NCBI GenBank assembly: GCA_002946415.1
Contig: NJPS01000031.1
Coordinates: forward strand, 930,001-994,000
Reading direction: 5' to 3'
DNA length: 64,000 bases
From: Rutstroemia sp. NJR-2017a BVV2
Lineage: Eukaryota; Ascomycota; Leotiomycetes; Helotiales; Rutstroemiaceae
In this document: positions 11,118-22,737 of the stretch, one piece after another
How the letters are laid out: each line of letters opens with the position of its first letter
How positions within the stretch are numbered: the first letter of the stretch is position 1
Notes under the pieces: model-generated
Seen by the model: the letters and a program-made list of their open reading frames with translations, nothing else
Database searches by the model: none
Told to the model about the DNA's origin: nothing
Translations under genes and position numbers: made by a program

Positions 11118-11604
11118 ATGTCTATCCCAAAGTCGCGGCTCCTCGACCTCCTGAAAGTAAGAATTCTACTTCTTCTCATACTGCGCATTAGATCAAAGCT
11201 AATGGATACAGGTCCAATGCAAGATCTTCTCGACCACCTTCAATCCCGAAGGACTTCGAACAGGAAATAAAATCCTCAGGCAAAGATTAAAAGGACCTGC
11301 ATTGGCGGAATACTATCCACGGAGAATGGCTACAATCAAGGATCTGCAGAAGGCATATGAGAAACACGGCGTGGAGACTTACGACGACGACGAGGAAGAT
11401 AGATTCGAGCATATTACGATGTATGTCTATTCACTGCATATTATACGCGCAATTACTGACCTGTACAAAGTCTGAAAGCGAGAGGGAAGGGTGCGCCAAA
11501 GAAGAAGCGGACGGCAGAAGGTAAGTGGCATGCTTGGAAGTTTGAAATCATTTGCTGACAACGTATGTGCAGAGTCGAAGAAGTTCAAGGGAAAGAAGAA
11601 GTAG
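11118..11604 (+). CDS. Mitochondrial small-subunit ribosomal protein mS33
   Basis: Four exons (11118-11156, 11212-11420, 11471-11520, 11573-11604) encode 109 aa: MSIPKSRLLDLLK, then VQCKIFSTTFNPEG, and the family core RTGNKILRQRLKGP followed by AEYYPRR. This is the mS33 (Rsm27/MRPS33) family of the mitochondrial ribosome; length and the very basic C-terminus (KKKRTAEESKKFKGKKK) fit. The third exon uses an ACAAAG acceptor. All junction phases are consistent. The gene shares a short bidirectional promoter with the RNase III gene. Confidence 0.9.
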
Positions 11605-12901
11605 ACCACGAAACGGCCCACAGTGGAAAGGATTCATGTACAGCATTCTATGCAGTTGTAGCATTACTGGCGTTTGGGATGAGCTTTGTGGAGTCTAGTG
11701 GAAGGTATCATCCAGTAGATCATGGTATTTATTGATAGGAAGGAAGTAGCTTTCTATTTGAACATTGAAGTCATAGCCTCAGCCATGGTTGGCATTTGAG
11801 AAGGTGTGCGATAACGAGCAGTCATCTGTTAGTCCTTCTCGAACTGCGTAAATCCGTTGCATCAGAGCCATATCGTGCCAGCTTTTCAGTGCACTGGTCC
11901 CCTGAAGGCAACCTACTTCAGGAGGGTACGACAAGTCAGAATTTTGCTGGTTCATTGGGAGCCGCGAAAGCTGCGAAATTACAATAGAAACACGGATACG
12001 AACCCGACGGCATTGAATTTAGATCGCCGAAGTATTCACTGCTGGCGCAGTCTGCTACCGTTGGAACTTGAACAGATCTCGGGAATTAATATTAATGGGA
12101 CAAAATCATCACCACGACGACATCATGATCACCGTATTCACAGGAGTTTCAAGATATTCATGGAAAGTCTCTCTTCCTCTGATGCTGATGGTTGAGAATT
12201 GGGTCGTCTTGCCTCGTCTCCTCTCGTCTATCTACCTACGTCAGATTGCGAGTTGGGAAGCGACGAGGAGTTATTCTTCGTGAAGGACTTCCAAGTTGGT
12301 AAACTGTCACTTTTCGTCGCCGAGAAACAAATGGAGTAAGAGCACTCCAGTGTCCCATATTCACTTGCTCCCAATCCGCCAATGGTTGCTCAGCATCAGA
12401 TTATCTCTACGTCTCCTTCCTCTCTCGCCAATCTTAATTTCGATCTTGATTTACATCTATCTGATCTTTCAGGGCTTTTCGGGCCTTCATCGAGGTACTC
12501 GGGTACTTATATCGACAAGCAACGAATTTAAGTCGCCGTCATCTTTTGACTTTATACGCTTCCTTCTCTCTCGCACTCCCTTCTTTCTCTCTGTTTAAAC
12601 TTAGAAACCTCTCCTACACAGTCTGATTTTGCCGGCAATGTGAATAGGATAGAGCTACCAAGAAATTTGAATGGTCCACCGTTACTTCTCAATCTAATCA
12701 TCTAGAGCTACGACTCTTATTTGTTCTTTTGATCTTTCTTGTCTTCTCTTCTTTCTATTTATTTTCGCCTCATCTACGAGTGAGGCATTGACACCAGACC
12801 CCGATTTACTCAGTCCTCTCTGCCCTGTGCAATAAGTTTCTCTTGGACATCTCCATCTCTCTCTCTCTCGTATCAACAGCCCACGATATCCCACAAGCAA
12901 T
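11605..12901. other. Long intergenic region / probable long 5' leader of the Pumilio gene
   Basis: About 1.3 kb with no supported gene. The stretch from ~12380 to 12900 is strongly pyrimidine-rich (TCTCTC, CTTTCTC runs), as in the core promoter/5' leader of highly expressed fungal genes. Short upstream open frames exist but nothing shows that any is translated. Confidence 0.5.
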
Positions 12902-15735
12902 ATGGCTTCTTCAGTTGCTTCCAACGGATCACCAACCTTTCGTCGTACAATTCGCAGTCAGGAAAACTCGGAAGACGCAGTCGACAGAATGACCACACGA
13001 ATGGTGAGTTTCACATCCTTCAAACTCCTGCCTACCGGTTCCCTATTCAACATCCAGTCTACTACCTCCCAATGTTTGGCTTGATCCTCACCTTCTCTTT
13101 GCTCAGCACACTTGGAGTGTGTGGATGTATAATGCTGCATACGAAAGACATTCTCCCCGCATTCCGTTTCTTCATTACATCTATGCCATTTCATTCCAGA
13201 TACTTTTACATCATACTGACCATATTTATAACTCAGGAAACTGCTAATACTCTCAAAAAGGCCGCTGCTGCACTTTCTACCAACAAGCTAGGCAACCAGG
13301 CCGCGCCAAAGGTATTCAATGTCCTGTCTTTTTTCTTTAAGCGTGGTCTAATGATTACAGAAGATGAAGTTGAGCCACGAGACCTCGAACTCTACTTCTG
13401 CAGCAGCACCCTTATCAGTTTCCGTATCATCGGCACTCCCAACTACATCCTTCGTCGTTGAGTCCAACCCTGTCGACAAACTATTGGCAAAGCTGTCCGA
13501 ACAACAAGCTGTTCTCAATAGACAACACGAAGCTTTGAGGCTTTCGGATGACTACTGCAATGGTAGCTCACGCATCACTGACTACAATTCAGCCCCAACA
13601 TCTGTCCCAATCACACCTGCTACAGAGACTTTCAACTCCTGCACTCTTACGACTGCTCCAACCACACGTCCACAGAGTCGCAACGATGACGACGATCGAG
13701 CTGGTGCAGAAGTTCTTCATTTGAAACTGGAACTGGAAGCCGCCAAGGGCAGAATTGCACGCATGGATCAAGAACTTGCACAGAATTGTATCACAAAACA
13801 CACAATCGATCAGGCTCTTGGTAGTGCCTCCGAGGCAGAATTTCCGCTTGGCACCGGTCCTGAAATCACCAGTCATCCACTCAACAACTTCCGCCCTCAA
13901 TTGTCTCGAGACAACTCATGGGCTGCCCAAGAGGATGCACAGTCAGACCACAGCGATGCTCTTTCTGCTAGTGGGTACAACCGGACTCGTACTATTTGGG
14001 GTAACAATGGCAAACCGAGCTTCCAAAGTGCGCCAGCCATGCAATCATTTCAGGCCTCGGATCCTGTCTCTGCTAGCCAATGGATGGGTCGTGGATATAA
14101 CCAATCTTTCGCTGACCCAAACATGTCATTTGCTGGACCACCCATGAATTCCTTCCGTGGCGAACGATTTGAGCCTGATCTTATGATTCAACCTGGTGGA
14201 AACCGCCGAAACAACGGTGGACGATTTAACAACCGCAACTTGGGCTCCGTTCCTTATTCGAGCAGCTCAAGTTCGTTCGATGGTTATACTCCAGCATCAA
14301 GCTCTTATGGATCTGTTGGTGGCATCCCCGCCCCCATTGGAACTCAGATGGGAATGAGTCTGAATATGAGTGGCGCCATGTACTCTAGCTATCAACCTCA
14401 GCCAATCGGCACACCTCTTTCCCCACATGCACCGGAATTTACCTCCTCAACCGGAGGATGGAAGAATGAGGTGAGTGACCTAATTGATGCGTTGACAATC
14501 TGGCTAATAATTAATCAGACCATCCCCTCTGAAGGCCAAACCTATCTTCCCACGACTGAGCCTTTAAACTACCGTCGTCTGCTTGACCGTACTGTCAACT
14601 GCAACTGGAAATATATTGTTGACAAGATCGTCTGCAACAATGATCAACAAGCTTCAATCTTCCTACAACAGAAACTCAAGGTTGGTACGACTGAGCAAAA
14701 GTACGACATAGTAGAAGCCATTGTGGCTCAAGCCTATCCGTTAATGGTCAATCGCTTTGGAAACTTCTTGGTGCAACGTTGTTTCGAACATGGTACACCA
14801 GAGCAGGTCATCAAGATCGCTGAAGCTATTCGTGGTAACACTCTAAACCTTTCTATGGATGCTTTCGGCTGCCACGTTGTTCAGAAGGCCTTTGATTCCG
14901 TTCCAGAAGATTACAAAGCTATCATGGTACACGAACTACTACGCCGAATCCCTGAGACGGTCATTCACCGATATGCTTGCCATGTTTGGCAGAAGTTATT
15001 TGAGCTTAGGTGGACTGAGTCACCACCACAGATCATGAAGTATGTCAATGAAGCCCTCCGCGGAATGTGGCATGAAGTTGCACTTGGCGAAACTGGAAGC
15101 TTGGTTGTTCAAAACATCTTTGAAAACTGTCTTGAGGAAGACAAGGTAATTCATTAAGTCGCTATCATCAACGCAGCATGCTAATCTGATCACAGCGCCC
15201 TTGCATTGAGGAAGTCCTTGCTAGTATCGACATTGTTGCACATGGACAATTTGGCAACTGGTGCATCCAGCATATCTGCGAACACGGCGCTCCCGCTGAT
15301 CGTAGTCGGGCTATTGATCATGTCATTCGCTATGCTTCGGAGTATAGCATGGATCAATTCGCCTCAAAGGTAGTTGAGAAATGTCTCAAAATCGGTGGCG
15401 TTGACTTCCTTGGACGATACCTTGATCGCGTTTGTGAGGGTCGTCTTGATCGCCCTCGGATTCCACTTATCGATATTGCCAGTGATCAGTATGGCAACTA
15501 TCTCATTCAATATATCTTACAACACTCCAACCCACAGCATCGAGAAATTGTTGCATCTCATATTCGCAAGCATATGGTATCCCTACGTGGTTCCAAGTTC
15601 GGCTCCAGGGTTGGCATGCTTTGCACAAACCCCGCCCTCCAAACTCGACCCGGCCCCGGCGTCGGTCCTGCCATCAGTGCTCCACCACCACGCATGCCCC
15701 CAACCAACGTTCGTTATGGTGGTGCTTACCGTTAA
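12902..15735 (+). CDS. Pumilio (PUF) family RNA-binding protein
   Basis: Five exons (12902-13003, 13237-13311, 13361-14470, 14519-15145, 15196-15735), 817 aa. The N-terminal ~430 residues are disordered and Ser/Asn/Gly-rich, with a short coiled coil (VLHLKLELEAAKGRIARMDQ). The C-terminal ~360 residues are PUF repeats: GNFLVQRCFEH, CHVVQKAFD, CHVWQKLFE, GSLVVQNIFE, GNWCIQHICEHG, ASKVVEKCLK and GNYLIQYILQH are the recognition helices, with stacking residues varying from the canonical code. PUF proteins bind 3' UTRs and control mRNA decay or translation. Which yeast paralog (Puf3, Mpt5/Puf5 or another) it corresponds to cannot be decided here. The two 5' introns interrupt short coding exons. The tail is Pro/Gly-rich and ends VRYGGAYR. 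Confidence 0.93.
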
Positions 15736-16588
15736 GCCATTTTCTCTGACCATTTGCTTTTGCTGCTCTGTCATATTGCTCCTTTTGTGCTCTGGGTCCA
15801 CTCACGATCTCTTACTTACCGTCGACACAAGATTTCATGCGTCCAAGATAACAATGCGAAATATCCCCATGGGTTTTTGTTTTCTGGTTTTCGGTCTTCA
15901 TATCTACGGGATGTCTATCCATTGGTTCTTCGACGTTCTGCGGACGCAACTCTAAGCTTGTATTGTCCACCTTTTCCGCTGGGTCCTTTCTGTCGAACTA
16001 CGATATTTTCATTCTGTTTAAATAAACATCTTCTTTGAAAAGTTATTCTACCATAACGATTCAACCTACACTGAGGACTATCATCAGTGCTTTGGACAGA
16101 TCATAGTTATGACTTTTGCATTCTGCTGTCGTGCGGTGGCTTTGAGGCTTCCAGGCAGCGCTGCGGTCCCGTCATCAAATTTTGCAACAGACACTATGTG
16201 GATGTATAATATTAGGTCACACTTTGTACCAAAGTCGCTTTCCTTTCTAACTAAAGAGAGTCTGTCATGGTGGCAGATGTTAATGGGGTGGATAGGAAGT
16301 TGATATACTCATATGCTTCATTGGGCTTCTTCTGCTTGGACCGACACCTAAAAAACACTTTAAACTTTGTTATCTAGTCACTCTTTAGAAAATCAGAAGC
16401 CATTGTCAATGCTCCTGTTGTAGTTATGTGAAAGTTTTAAATAATTCAGTGAATGTTAGTGCCTGGAAATGGAGGCCTAACCGTTAAACCACTTAACGCG
16501 ACAAATACCTCGACGCGTCTACCGTGTTACCAGATTGTAGAACAACAATTCTTAAATTTTTGCGCATATTACAAAAGCTACCGTGAAG
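15736..16588. other. Intergenic region upstream of RFC3
   Basis: 3' UTR of the Pumilio gene and promoter of RFC3. Apart from the MCB-like sites listed separately, no feature is seen. Confidence 0.55.
16495..16518. promoter_or_regulatory. MCB-like (MBF/E2F-type) sites upstream of RFC3
   Basis: A perfect ACGCGT MluI cell-cycle box lies at 16513-16518, and an AACGCGAC half-variant at 16495-16502, 72 and ~87 bp before the RFC3 start codon. In yeasts, MBF binding to such boxes drives G1/S expression of replication genes. That these sites act here is inferred from position and gene class. Confidence 0.5.
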
Positions 16589-17938
16589 ATGTCGGATTAC
16601 GAAGATGATATGGATATTGATGCGCCTCCTGTGCAGGACTCAATTACATTCAGCTCTGATAATACTAATTCGAAGGGCAAACGGAGCGCGGCCAATCTGC
16701 CTGTTGAAGCAGAAGATAGTCTTCCATGGTGAGAAGAACATTCTTATACATTTGCGGAGTATGGACTGACGAAGTCGTTCCCAAGGGTTGAAAAGTACCG
16801 CCCAGATACATTGGAAGATGTTTCTGGCCACCAGGACATTCTTGCTACCATAAACAAATTCGTCGACACAAATGTGAGCTCCTTAAAATTCTCAATTCTT
16901 TGAGCACAAACTGACCTTACATCTTTAGAGGCTCCCACATCTTCTCTTTTATGGACCTCCTGGGACAGGAAAAACCTCAACAATTCTTGCTCTGGCTCGA
17001 CGTATCTATGGCGCGAAGAACATGCGGCAGATGGTTTTGGAGCTCAATGCGTCCGACGATCGTGGTATTGAGGTTGTGCGCGAACAGATCAAGACATTCG
17101 CAAGCACGAAACAAATTTTCTCCATGAATGCCGGTGCTACTCCGACAGCGCCTGGGGCCTATAAGCTCATTATTCTAGACGAGGCAGATGCGATGACTTC
17201 GACTGCGCAGATGGCGCTGAGACGAGTTATGGAGAAATACACGGCTAATACGAGGTTTTGCGTGATTGCAAATTATACACATAAGCTCAGTCCGGCACTA
17301 CTTAGTCGTTGCACGAGATTTAGGTTTAGTCCGTTGAAGGAGAAGGACATCAGGGTGTTGGTGGATAAGGTTATTGTGGAGGAGAATGTAAAGATCAGTC
17401 CAGAAGCTACTGATGCGTTGGTTAAGCTCAGCAAGGGAGATATGAGACGGGCCTTGAATGTTTTGCAGGCTTGTCATGCTAGCAGTAAGTTCTTATTCAT
17501 GATTTTCGCAGTGCAAAAGGGACCCTTGCTGACTATAGTCGTCAAGGCACCCCCATTCATCTTAAGGGAACACCGAAGATAGCGGAAAAGGACATTGTCC
17601 GAGACCTCATCACGGAAACTACAATCTACGAGTGTATTGCATCTCCTCACCCTGGCGATATATCAAAAATCATGAACACCATCCTCAAAACATCCGATGT
17701 CAAGTCCTGCTTAACCATGATCAACGCCATAAAGGCCACACAGGGTCTTGCGCTAGCAGACATCATCACGGCGCTCGCAGAAGAGCTTGTGAAGCTTGAC
17801 GTACCTGCACCAGTCATGATAACTTGGTTGCAGGGCTTGGCGGATGTCGAATATAGGTTGAGTGGTGGTGGAAGTGAAGTTATACAGACGGGTGCACTTG
17901 TTGGGGTAGTGAGAGAAGGAGCGGAACTTATGAAATAA
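16589..17938 (+). CDS. rfc3: Replication factor C subunit 3 (clamp loader)
   Basis: Four exons (16589-16728, 16786-16873, 16929-17484, 17547-17938), 391 aa. AAA+ clamp-loader motifs: Walker A GPPGTGKT, Walker B IILDEADAM, sensor-1 region CVIANYTHKL and the RFC 'SRC' motif LLSRCTRFRF. The junction WVEKYRPDTLEDVSGHQDI and the stretch NMRQMVLELNASDDRGIEVVR identify the Rfc3 (human RFC5) small subunit. It loads PCNA with the other RFC subunits in the nucleus. Introns 1 and 3 end in AAG (CCCAAG, GTCAAG), needed to keep frame; intron 3 skips a TATAG eight bases upstream. An acidic ~45-residue N-terminal extension is present. MCB-like sites upstream fit G1/S control. Confidence 0.93.
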
Positions 17939-18356
17939 TTAATGGATTTGTGGATGGAATTTACTTGCATTGCGAGGTGCCGTTCGAGATACATCGCTCA
18001 ATGGGCGAAATATACAAATGTATGAAGGTGTCTTCCCTCAGATAAGACCAACATTTATCGGGGGGAAATGGCGAGGGAGGTGCACGGCGATAAGAAGTCA
18101 AGCAGAGGTTGACAACTTGCTGGGCGAACGGCGCTTTATGTGATGCTCTTCAGGACTTCACGGGGCTGGAAAGCACAGATCAAGAGATGAGTGCATTAAG
18201 GATGAGGAGACCAAGACATGAGATGACAAGTGGTATATAGCAGGGCGATTACCATTCAAGCTTATGCTGGCAAGGAAAGATCTGACTATATATCATCTAC
18301 GCGAATCACAAAGAGAATAGGCCAGCACCCAGTGTCCAAGATCCAAACACTTTCAA
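17939..18356. other. Convergent 3' flanks
   Basis: Spacer between RFC3 (+) and the Hsp70-like relic (-). Nothing recognisable. Confidence 0.55.
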
Positions 18357-19593
18357 TTACTCATAATTAGCATCCACACTCCCCATCTCCTTCCCCATAA
18401 TCTCCAACGAAAACTTCATGATCGCCGGCTGAATCGTCACTACTAAATCATAATAAACATCGTAATACGTCTTTCCATCCAAGCCCATACGTTTGCGAAC
18501 CTGCGCCTTATCCACGGTGCGCAGATCAGATGTTAGCATGCAGTTGGTGCGGGTTGTCGAAACGGAGGGGTGCGTGGGCGGGACCTTGTTCTTGGATTGG
18601 ATGAGCTCGTCTTTGAAGATGAGATCGTCCGGGGTGTGGATTTCGTCGAGCGTGCGGTAGAAGGGGAATTTTATGCACTGTTCGCGCTTGAGATCTTCGC
18701 CGCGGTAGATGTACCATGTCATCTAAAGGGGGTTAGTGTGGGGAGATTGGGAAAGGGGCGGGAGGAGGTGCTTACTCGCTTGGCGCGGTGTTTGCTGTCG
18801 GATGCGTCGTAGACTTTTAGTTGGCCTTTGTCGATCTCCTCGTCGTAGAGCTCCATTGCGGAGACGCCGTAGTGACGAGTTGCTTGCGTGGAGACGATGA
18901 TGGCTTCTTGGGGGAGGCGACTTAGTACGGCGTCCCTGCGACTGTTAGTACCACTTATGCGTAACTTTGGATGAGAATTTACTTCACAATGGCAGACCAG
19001 GCGTAGTGTGGTTGGATGATTTGGATAGTGAGGTGGATTTCTTCGAGTCGGGTCTTCAGGTATTCGCTTGCGCCGAAGCCCCCTACGAGGAAGATGGCCT
19101 GACGGTGTCAGATGTATATCCCTAAGTAAAGGAGCAGAGAGGTCCCTACCTTGATCTCGTTTGCTTTCGGTTGTCCCCCTTTGCATTCTTTTCACCATAA
19201 CCAGATTTACCTGATCATCCACCAATCTCTCGATATCTGTGATCAGTGGATCGAAAATAGCCTTAACATCTTCCCTTTTTGAAAAGTTAGCAATTTTCGC
19301 ATGAAGCCAACCGAAGGGAGGAACGGTGGGTAAAGTAACACACCCCTACATATCCCAAGTATTCGACTGCAAATTATTCACCGGATCATCTTTCAAGTCC
19401 GTCATTGGGAAGTTGACGAGATAGTCTTCTTCTAGATCGCCTCTAAACGCAGTTTTTATCTGCGTGTCGAATTGACGAGTGGCTTGTTCGAACGCTCTCG
19501 TCTTGCGGAGATGGAAGTAGGCTTCTTCGCCGAGGAGATCCTTGACGGCTTGCTCGAAGCGACGGTTGAGACGAGGAGAGCCCGCCATGCCGC
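18357..19593 (-). pseudogene. Hsp70-like ATPase gene, 5'-truncated and frameshifted
   Basis: Five exon-like segments (19593-19350, 19274-19150, 19098-18983, 18935-18776, 18722-18357) give the middle and C-terminal half of the fungal Hsp70-like (actin-like ATPase) family: GGMAGSPRLNRRFEQAVKDL, AIFLVGGFGASEYLKTRL, and a C-terminal region ending MGSVDANYE. The N-terminal half, including the first phosphate-binding loop and DxGxGT motif, is absent; no matching sequence exists upstream before the next gene. The second exon contains a run of five G at which the frame shifts: one extra base separates the frame of KRMQ from that of GQPKANEIKAIF, and the exon is 125 nt where 124 would keep frame. Splice sites are otherwise intact, suggesting recent decay. 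A functional short product from an internal start in the last exons cannot be excluded. Confidence 0.75.
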
Positions 19594-19773
19594 CTGTTTC
19601 GAGGGGTTTGGTAAGTATTGAGCATTTGCAGGTTGGGTGTCTGGTGGAGAGAAGAAGACAAGCCAGGTGAAGACACTCCATATAAATATGGAAGGACCAA
19701 GCACACGACAAAGTTCTGCCCAGGGCGGAATATTCACCCGAATGCTCATTGAGTCGTTTCAAACGATTCCAGG

Positions 19774-20876
19774 GATTCTCTCGACGCAGAGATTGAGAAT
19801 CTGAAGCGCATCAACCAACTACTCGAAAAGGAACGAGGTCAGCTCAAACAATCACAAGTGCAACATAGCAAACAGATTCGGGAATTTCATCAAAAGCTCA
19901 GTACTACTGAGCAGGAGACTAGAGCCCAGCTTGGTAGCATGGAGCTGAAGAACCGGCAGCTTCAGGAACAAACGCAAGCTTTTCGCAATATAATCATCAA
20001 TAAGGGAAGCAGCGACCACGATGCTGTCGATGACAGCACCATCATCAACGAATTTGTGTCTCTGAGGGAGCAGATCCAGCGAACCGTGCTGAAATACTAC
20101 AAGCGAGTTGAACCTCACCAACCAGAACCCCTGAGTAGCAAGATACTAGAGAAGAAGCAGAAGAGATTTCTCTCGATGTGGAAGAAGGATTATACAATTC
20201 CACAATTAAGAAGTCGAACAAGAGCGATGATCTTCGAACTATTGGCGGATGAGATATTGCAAAAGCAAATCTTTGGACTCGATGATTTCGGAGAAGGTGG
20301 GAAGGGAGTGCTTGAGCAAGAGCTGGTGGACCTGGAAATGGCGTTGGCGAGTACTCTAGAGAAAGGTTGGCTCTCCCCGCCGTTTCCTTCCCCGCATCTA
20401 GCGTCTTTTGTAAGGATCAAACGACTGACAGAAAGTGCACAGGAGGTCGAGCAAGTGACCTTACGTCCTGGCGTATTCAAACCATCAAACTTGGGTCCCA
20501 GCTCCCGCAGCCGCCCACTCCTTGTCGACCAGCTAAAGTCACAACCAAAATCTTCAACATCATGGAACCTCTCCTCCCTCTCAGTCCAAAGAAGGTACAC
20601 GATGAACTATATGAACAGCTGTTCAAACTCTGCTTCGCCGCATATAAGTTGACACTCACGTTACGGAAATGTAAGGATACGTATAGGTGTGAATTGGCGG
20701 GTACTGGAGAGAGAATAGACTCGGAGACAATGGAGCCGCAAGAAACCGAGGCCGAGAGAGGGACAAGAGAGGAGGATTTGAGAGTCGCATATGTGATGAG
20801 TGGTGCATTAGTAAAGGTGGTTGAGATAGGTGGTCAACGACTGGTGCTGAAGAAGGCCCATGTTGTAGTCAATTGA
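19774..20876 (+). pseudogene. Coiled-coil protein gene lacking a visible 5' end
   Basis: Two exons (about 19774-20365 and 20443-20876) joined by a 77-nt intron with a GACTGAC branch site; the splice restores the frame from ASTLEKG to GRASDLTSWRIQ. The product is a Gln/Glu-rich coiled coil (DSLDAEIENLKRINQLLEKE onward) followed by a domain seen in many Pezizomycotina proteins of unknown function (RSRTRAMIFELLADEILQ... and ADVMSGALVKVV-like end). The frame is closed by TGA at 19749 and contains no ATG until about 19939. A CCAG acceptor lies at 19769-19772, so an upstream exon is expected but none is visible before the Hsp70-like relic. It may be truncated, or may start at 19939 as a shorter protein. 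Confidence 0.55.
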
Positions 20877-21444
20877 TTTGTCACTCTCGGGTGATGTCCT
20901 GTCGTATGAATAATAAGCCTCTCTTCATCCTCGTGTGCCGGCTCGTGTGTCGTGAAGCGTTTTGTGTCGGCGTTTCCGGGCCACGATGGAGGTCGTTGTA
21001 GACGCGCCCATAAGACGACGGAATTGAACGTTGCTCTGTCCCCCGCCGCAACTATTTGTTTGCAAGATTGAATCAATCTCTTGAATTGGGCAAGCAAGGA
21101 AATTATCTGTGCCACAGCTACAGATTTCGAAAATCAGGAATTATGTAAACAATATTGTTTATGAGGAAGATATGCCGTTCGTAGTGATGAGCGTCCAGAT
21201 TAGACGACCAGTTGTCCATGGTATCTGGCCAGGAACGCGGTCTCGCTGTAGGTCAGGCGTCTCACTGCCACGGCCAGTACTCCTCGTTAGCTTAATCGCA
21301 ACGGAAATCCGAGGTTCTACTATATATACTGTACTTTCACACCTTTCAATAGCGATTTCAATCCCGCTCGTACTGGATACGAAACTCTATCATTTTTTGT
21401 TGCTAGTTTGAGTGTATACTCCCTTCATCGCCAGGGTCATCATA
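20877..21444. other. Intergenic region
   Basis: Promoter of the repeat-containing orphan. An alternating TATATATA motif near 21321 lies ~120 bp before its start. No gene or RNA is seen. Confidence 0.5.
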
Positions 21445-22035
21445 ATGAGTTATAAACACAGCGGGCACCATTATGGAGACAATGGCTACCCATCTGTTCC
21501 CGAGCCTCTTCGTGCGCCTCAATACCTACCTTTTCCAAAGCCTCACTACAAACCTATACCTGAGCCTCTTCGTGGGCCTCAATACCTACCTTTTCCTAAG
21601 CCTCACTACAAACCTATACCTGAGCCTCTTAGTGGACCTCAATACCTACCTTTTCCCGCGCCGCAATATCACCAGCCCGTTCACACGCAGCAAGCTCCCC
21701 TAACCAGTACACAGGGCCGCAGGATTGAAGTCCGAGAGCCATCTCATGTGTTCCAAGAGCCGGAGCCACCACGCCACAGAGAACGTGGGCGACAAGAAAG
21801 AAGCAGATCTCGAGGTCGCTCTCTAACACGACGTCCACGTCAAGATTCTGCCGCACATGATGAGGCCGAGCGTCAGAGACGTATGGAGATTGAGGAGCTT
21901 GAGCGTGAGAAGCGCGAGAGACGTAGGGAGGAGGAGCTTCAGCGTCAGCGTGAGGAGCTTGAGGAGCACGAGAAGCGTGAGCGTAGAAGGCGTCGGGAGC
22001 ATGAACACAAGAAGGGTAGTTCATGGCGTTATTAG
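21445..22035 (+). CDS. Orphan charged protein with tandem 20-residue repeats
   Basis: Single-exon frame of 196 aa from ATG 21445 (MSYKHSGHHYGDNGY). The N-terminal third holds 2.6 copies of a 20-residue unit, EPLRGPQYLPFPKPHYKPIP, encoded by 60-bp DNA repeats. The middle is Arg/Ser-rich (RSRSRGRSLTRRP) and the C-terminus is a highly charged Glu/Arg helix ending HKKGSSWRY. No catalytic domain, signal peptide or membrane segment. I do not recognise it. A TATA-like element upstream and an uninterrupted frame favour a real gene, but biased composition could keep a frame open by chance. Confidence 0.55.
   Translation: MSYKHSGHHYGDNGYPSVPEPLRAPQYLPFPKPHYKPIPEPLRGPQYLPFPKPHYKPIPEPLSGPQYLPFPAPQYHQPVHTQQAPLTSTQGRRIEVREPSHVFQEPEPPRHRERGRQERSRSRGRSLTRRPRQDSAAHDEAERQRRMEIEELEREKRERRREEELQRQREELEEHEKRERRRRREHEHKKGSSWRY
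21502..21660 (+). repeat. 60-bp tandem repeat, ~2.6 copies
   Basis: Units at 21502-21561 and 21562-21621 differ at only a few positions; a third partial unit runs to about 21660. The period is a multiple of three and stays in frame inside the orphan gene. Confidence 0.9.
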
Positions 22036-22737
22036 TTGACGGAGTATCTGAAGGACGGGAATAATTATGAGTGGTATCTCTTGCAGTGCGAATGTGATTA
22101 TCGCAATCATAACATGGATCTGACTTTTGTTCTTCGAGTTGGGAATTTTCGAATACAATAAGGTTACATTGTTTGGATCTTGATGATGGTTGCTTGATTG
22201 ATACAGTAAGGTTACACAATTGGAAAACTTCCGATTGATGGAGTTGTTAGAACCATGTTAGTCCTGAAAAGACCTGTCCGTCTCGCCTCTTCCATCTCTC
22301 GAAATCCAATTCCTATCTGTGCATATGCATCTGCGTTGTATGCATTTCCTGCCATGTCGCCATACCTCGATCCGGTAGCTAGCTAGCTAATCATTACGGT
22401 CGTACTATCGTCGTGCTTTCCCTCTATACGGTACACACATCGGACTCACCTTCCTTATCAGACATGGGTCCCGACGATCCCATGCGGTCCTGCATGCACA
22501 GAGTATTGACAAAAAGACAAACCAGAAACGTTTCTTCTTGTGCTCCGCTCTACGGAGTGGAGTACATATAATGCTTTGTAAGTGATTGGCTTTGGTGAGT
22601 CAGTTGCTTCGATATCGATTTGTTCATTATTCATCAAGCATCGTGAGGTTTTCTTTTGCTGTATTGTTCTTATCCTTTTATTAATTATCGGAGAAGTTGC
22701 TGTGTTTTCTGGCCCAGGTGCGAGCACAAGGGAAGAG
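22036..22737. other. Intergenic region
   Basis: Spacer and promoter of the MFS gene. In-frame codons upstream of 22738 lack an ATG, so they are treated as leader. A GCTAGCTAGCTA run near 22379 is the only notable sequence. Confidence 0.5.

Noticed and set aside
22582..22737. N-terminal extension of the MFS transporter with an extra hydrophobic segment
   Set aside because: The frame begins at GTG with no ATG before 22738, and the added segment does not fit the family's topology.
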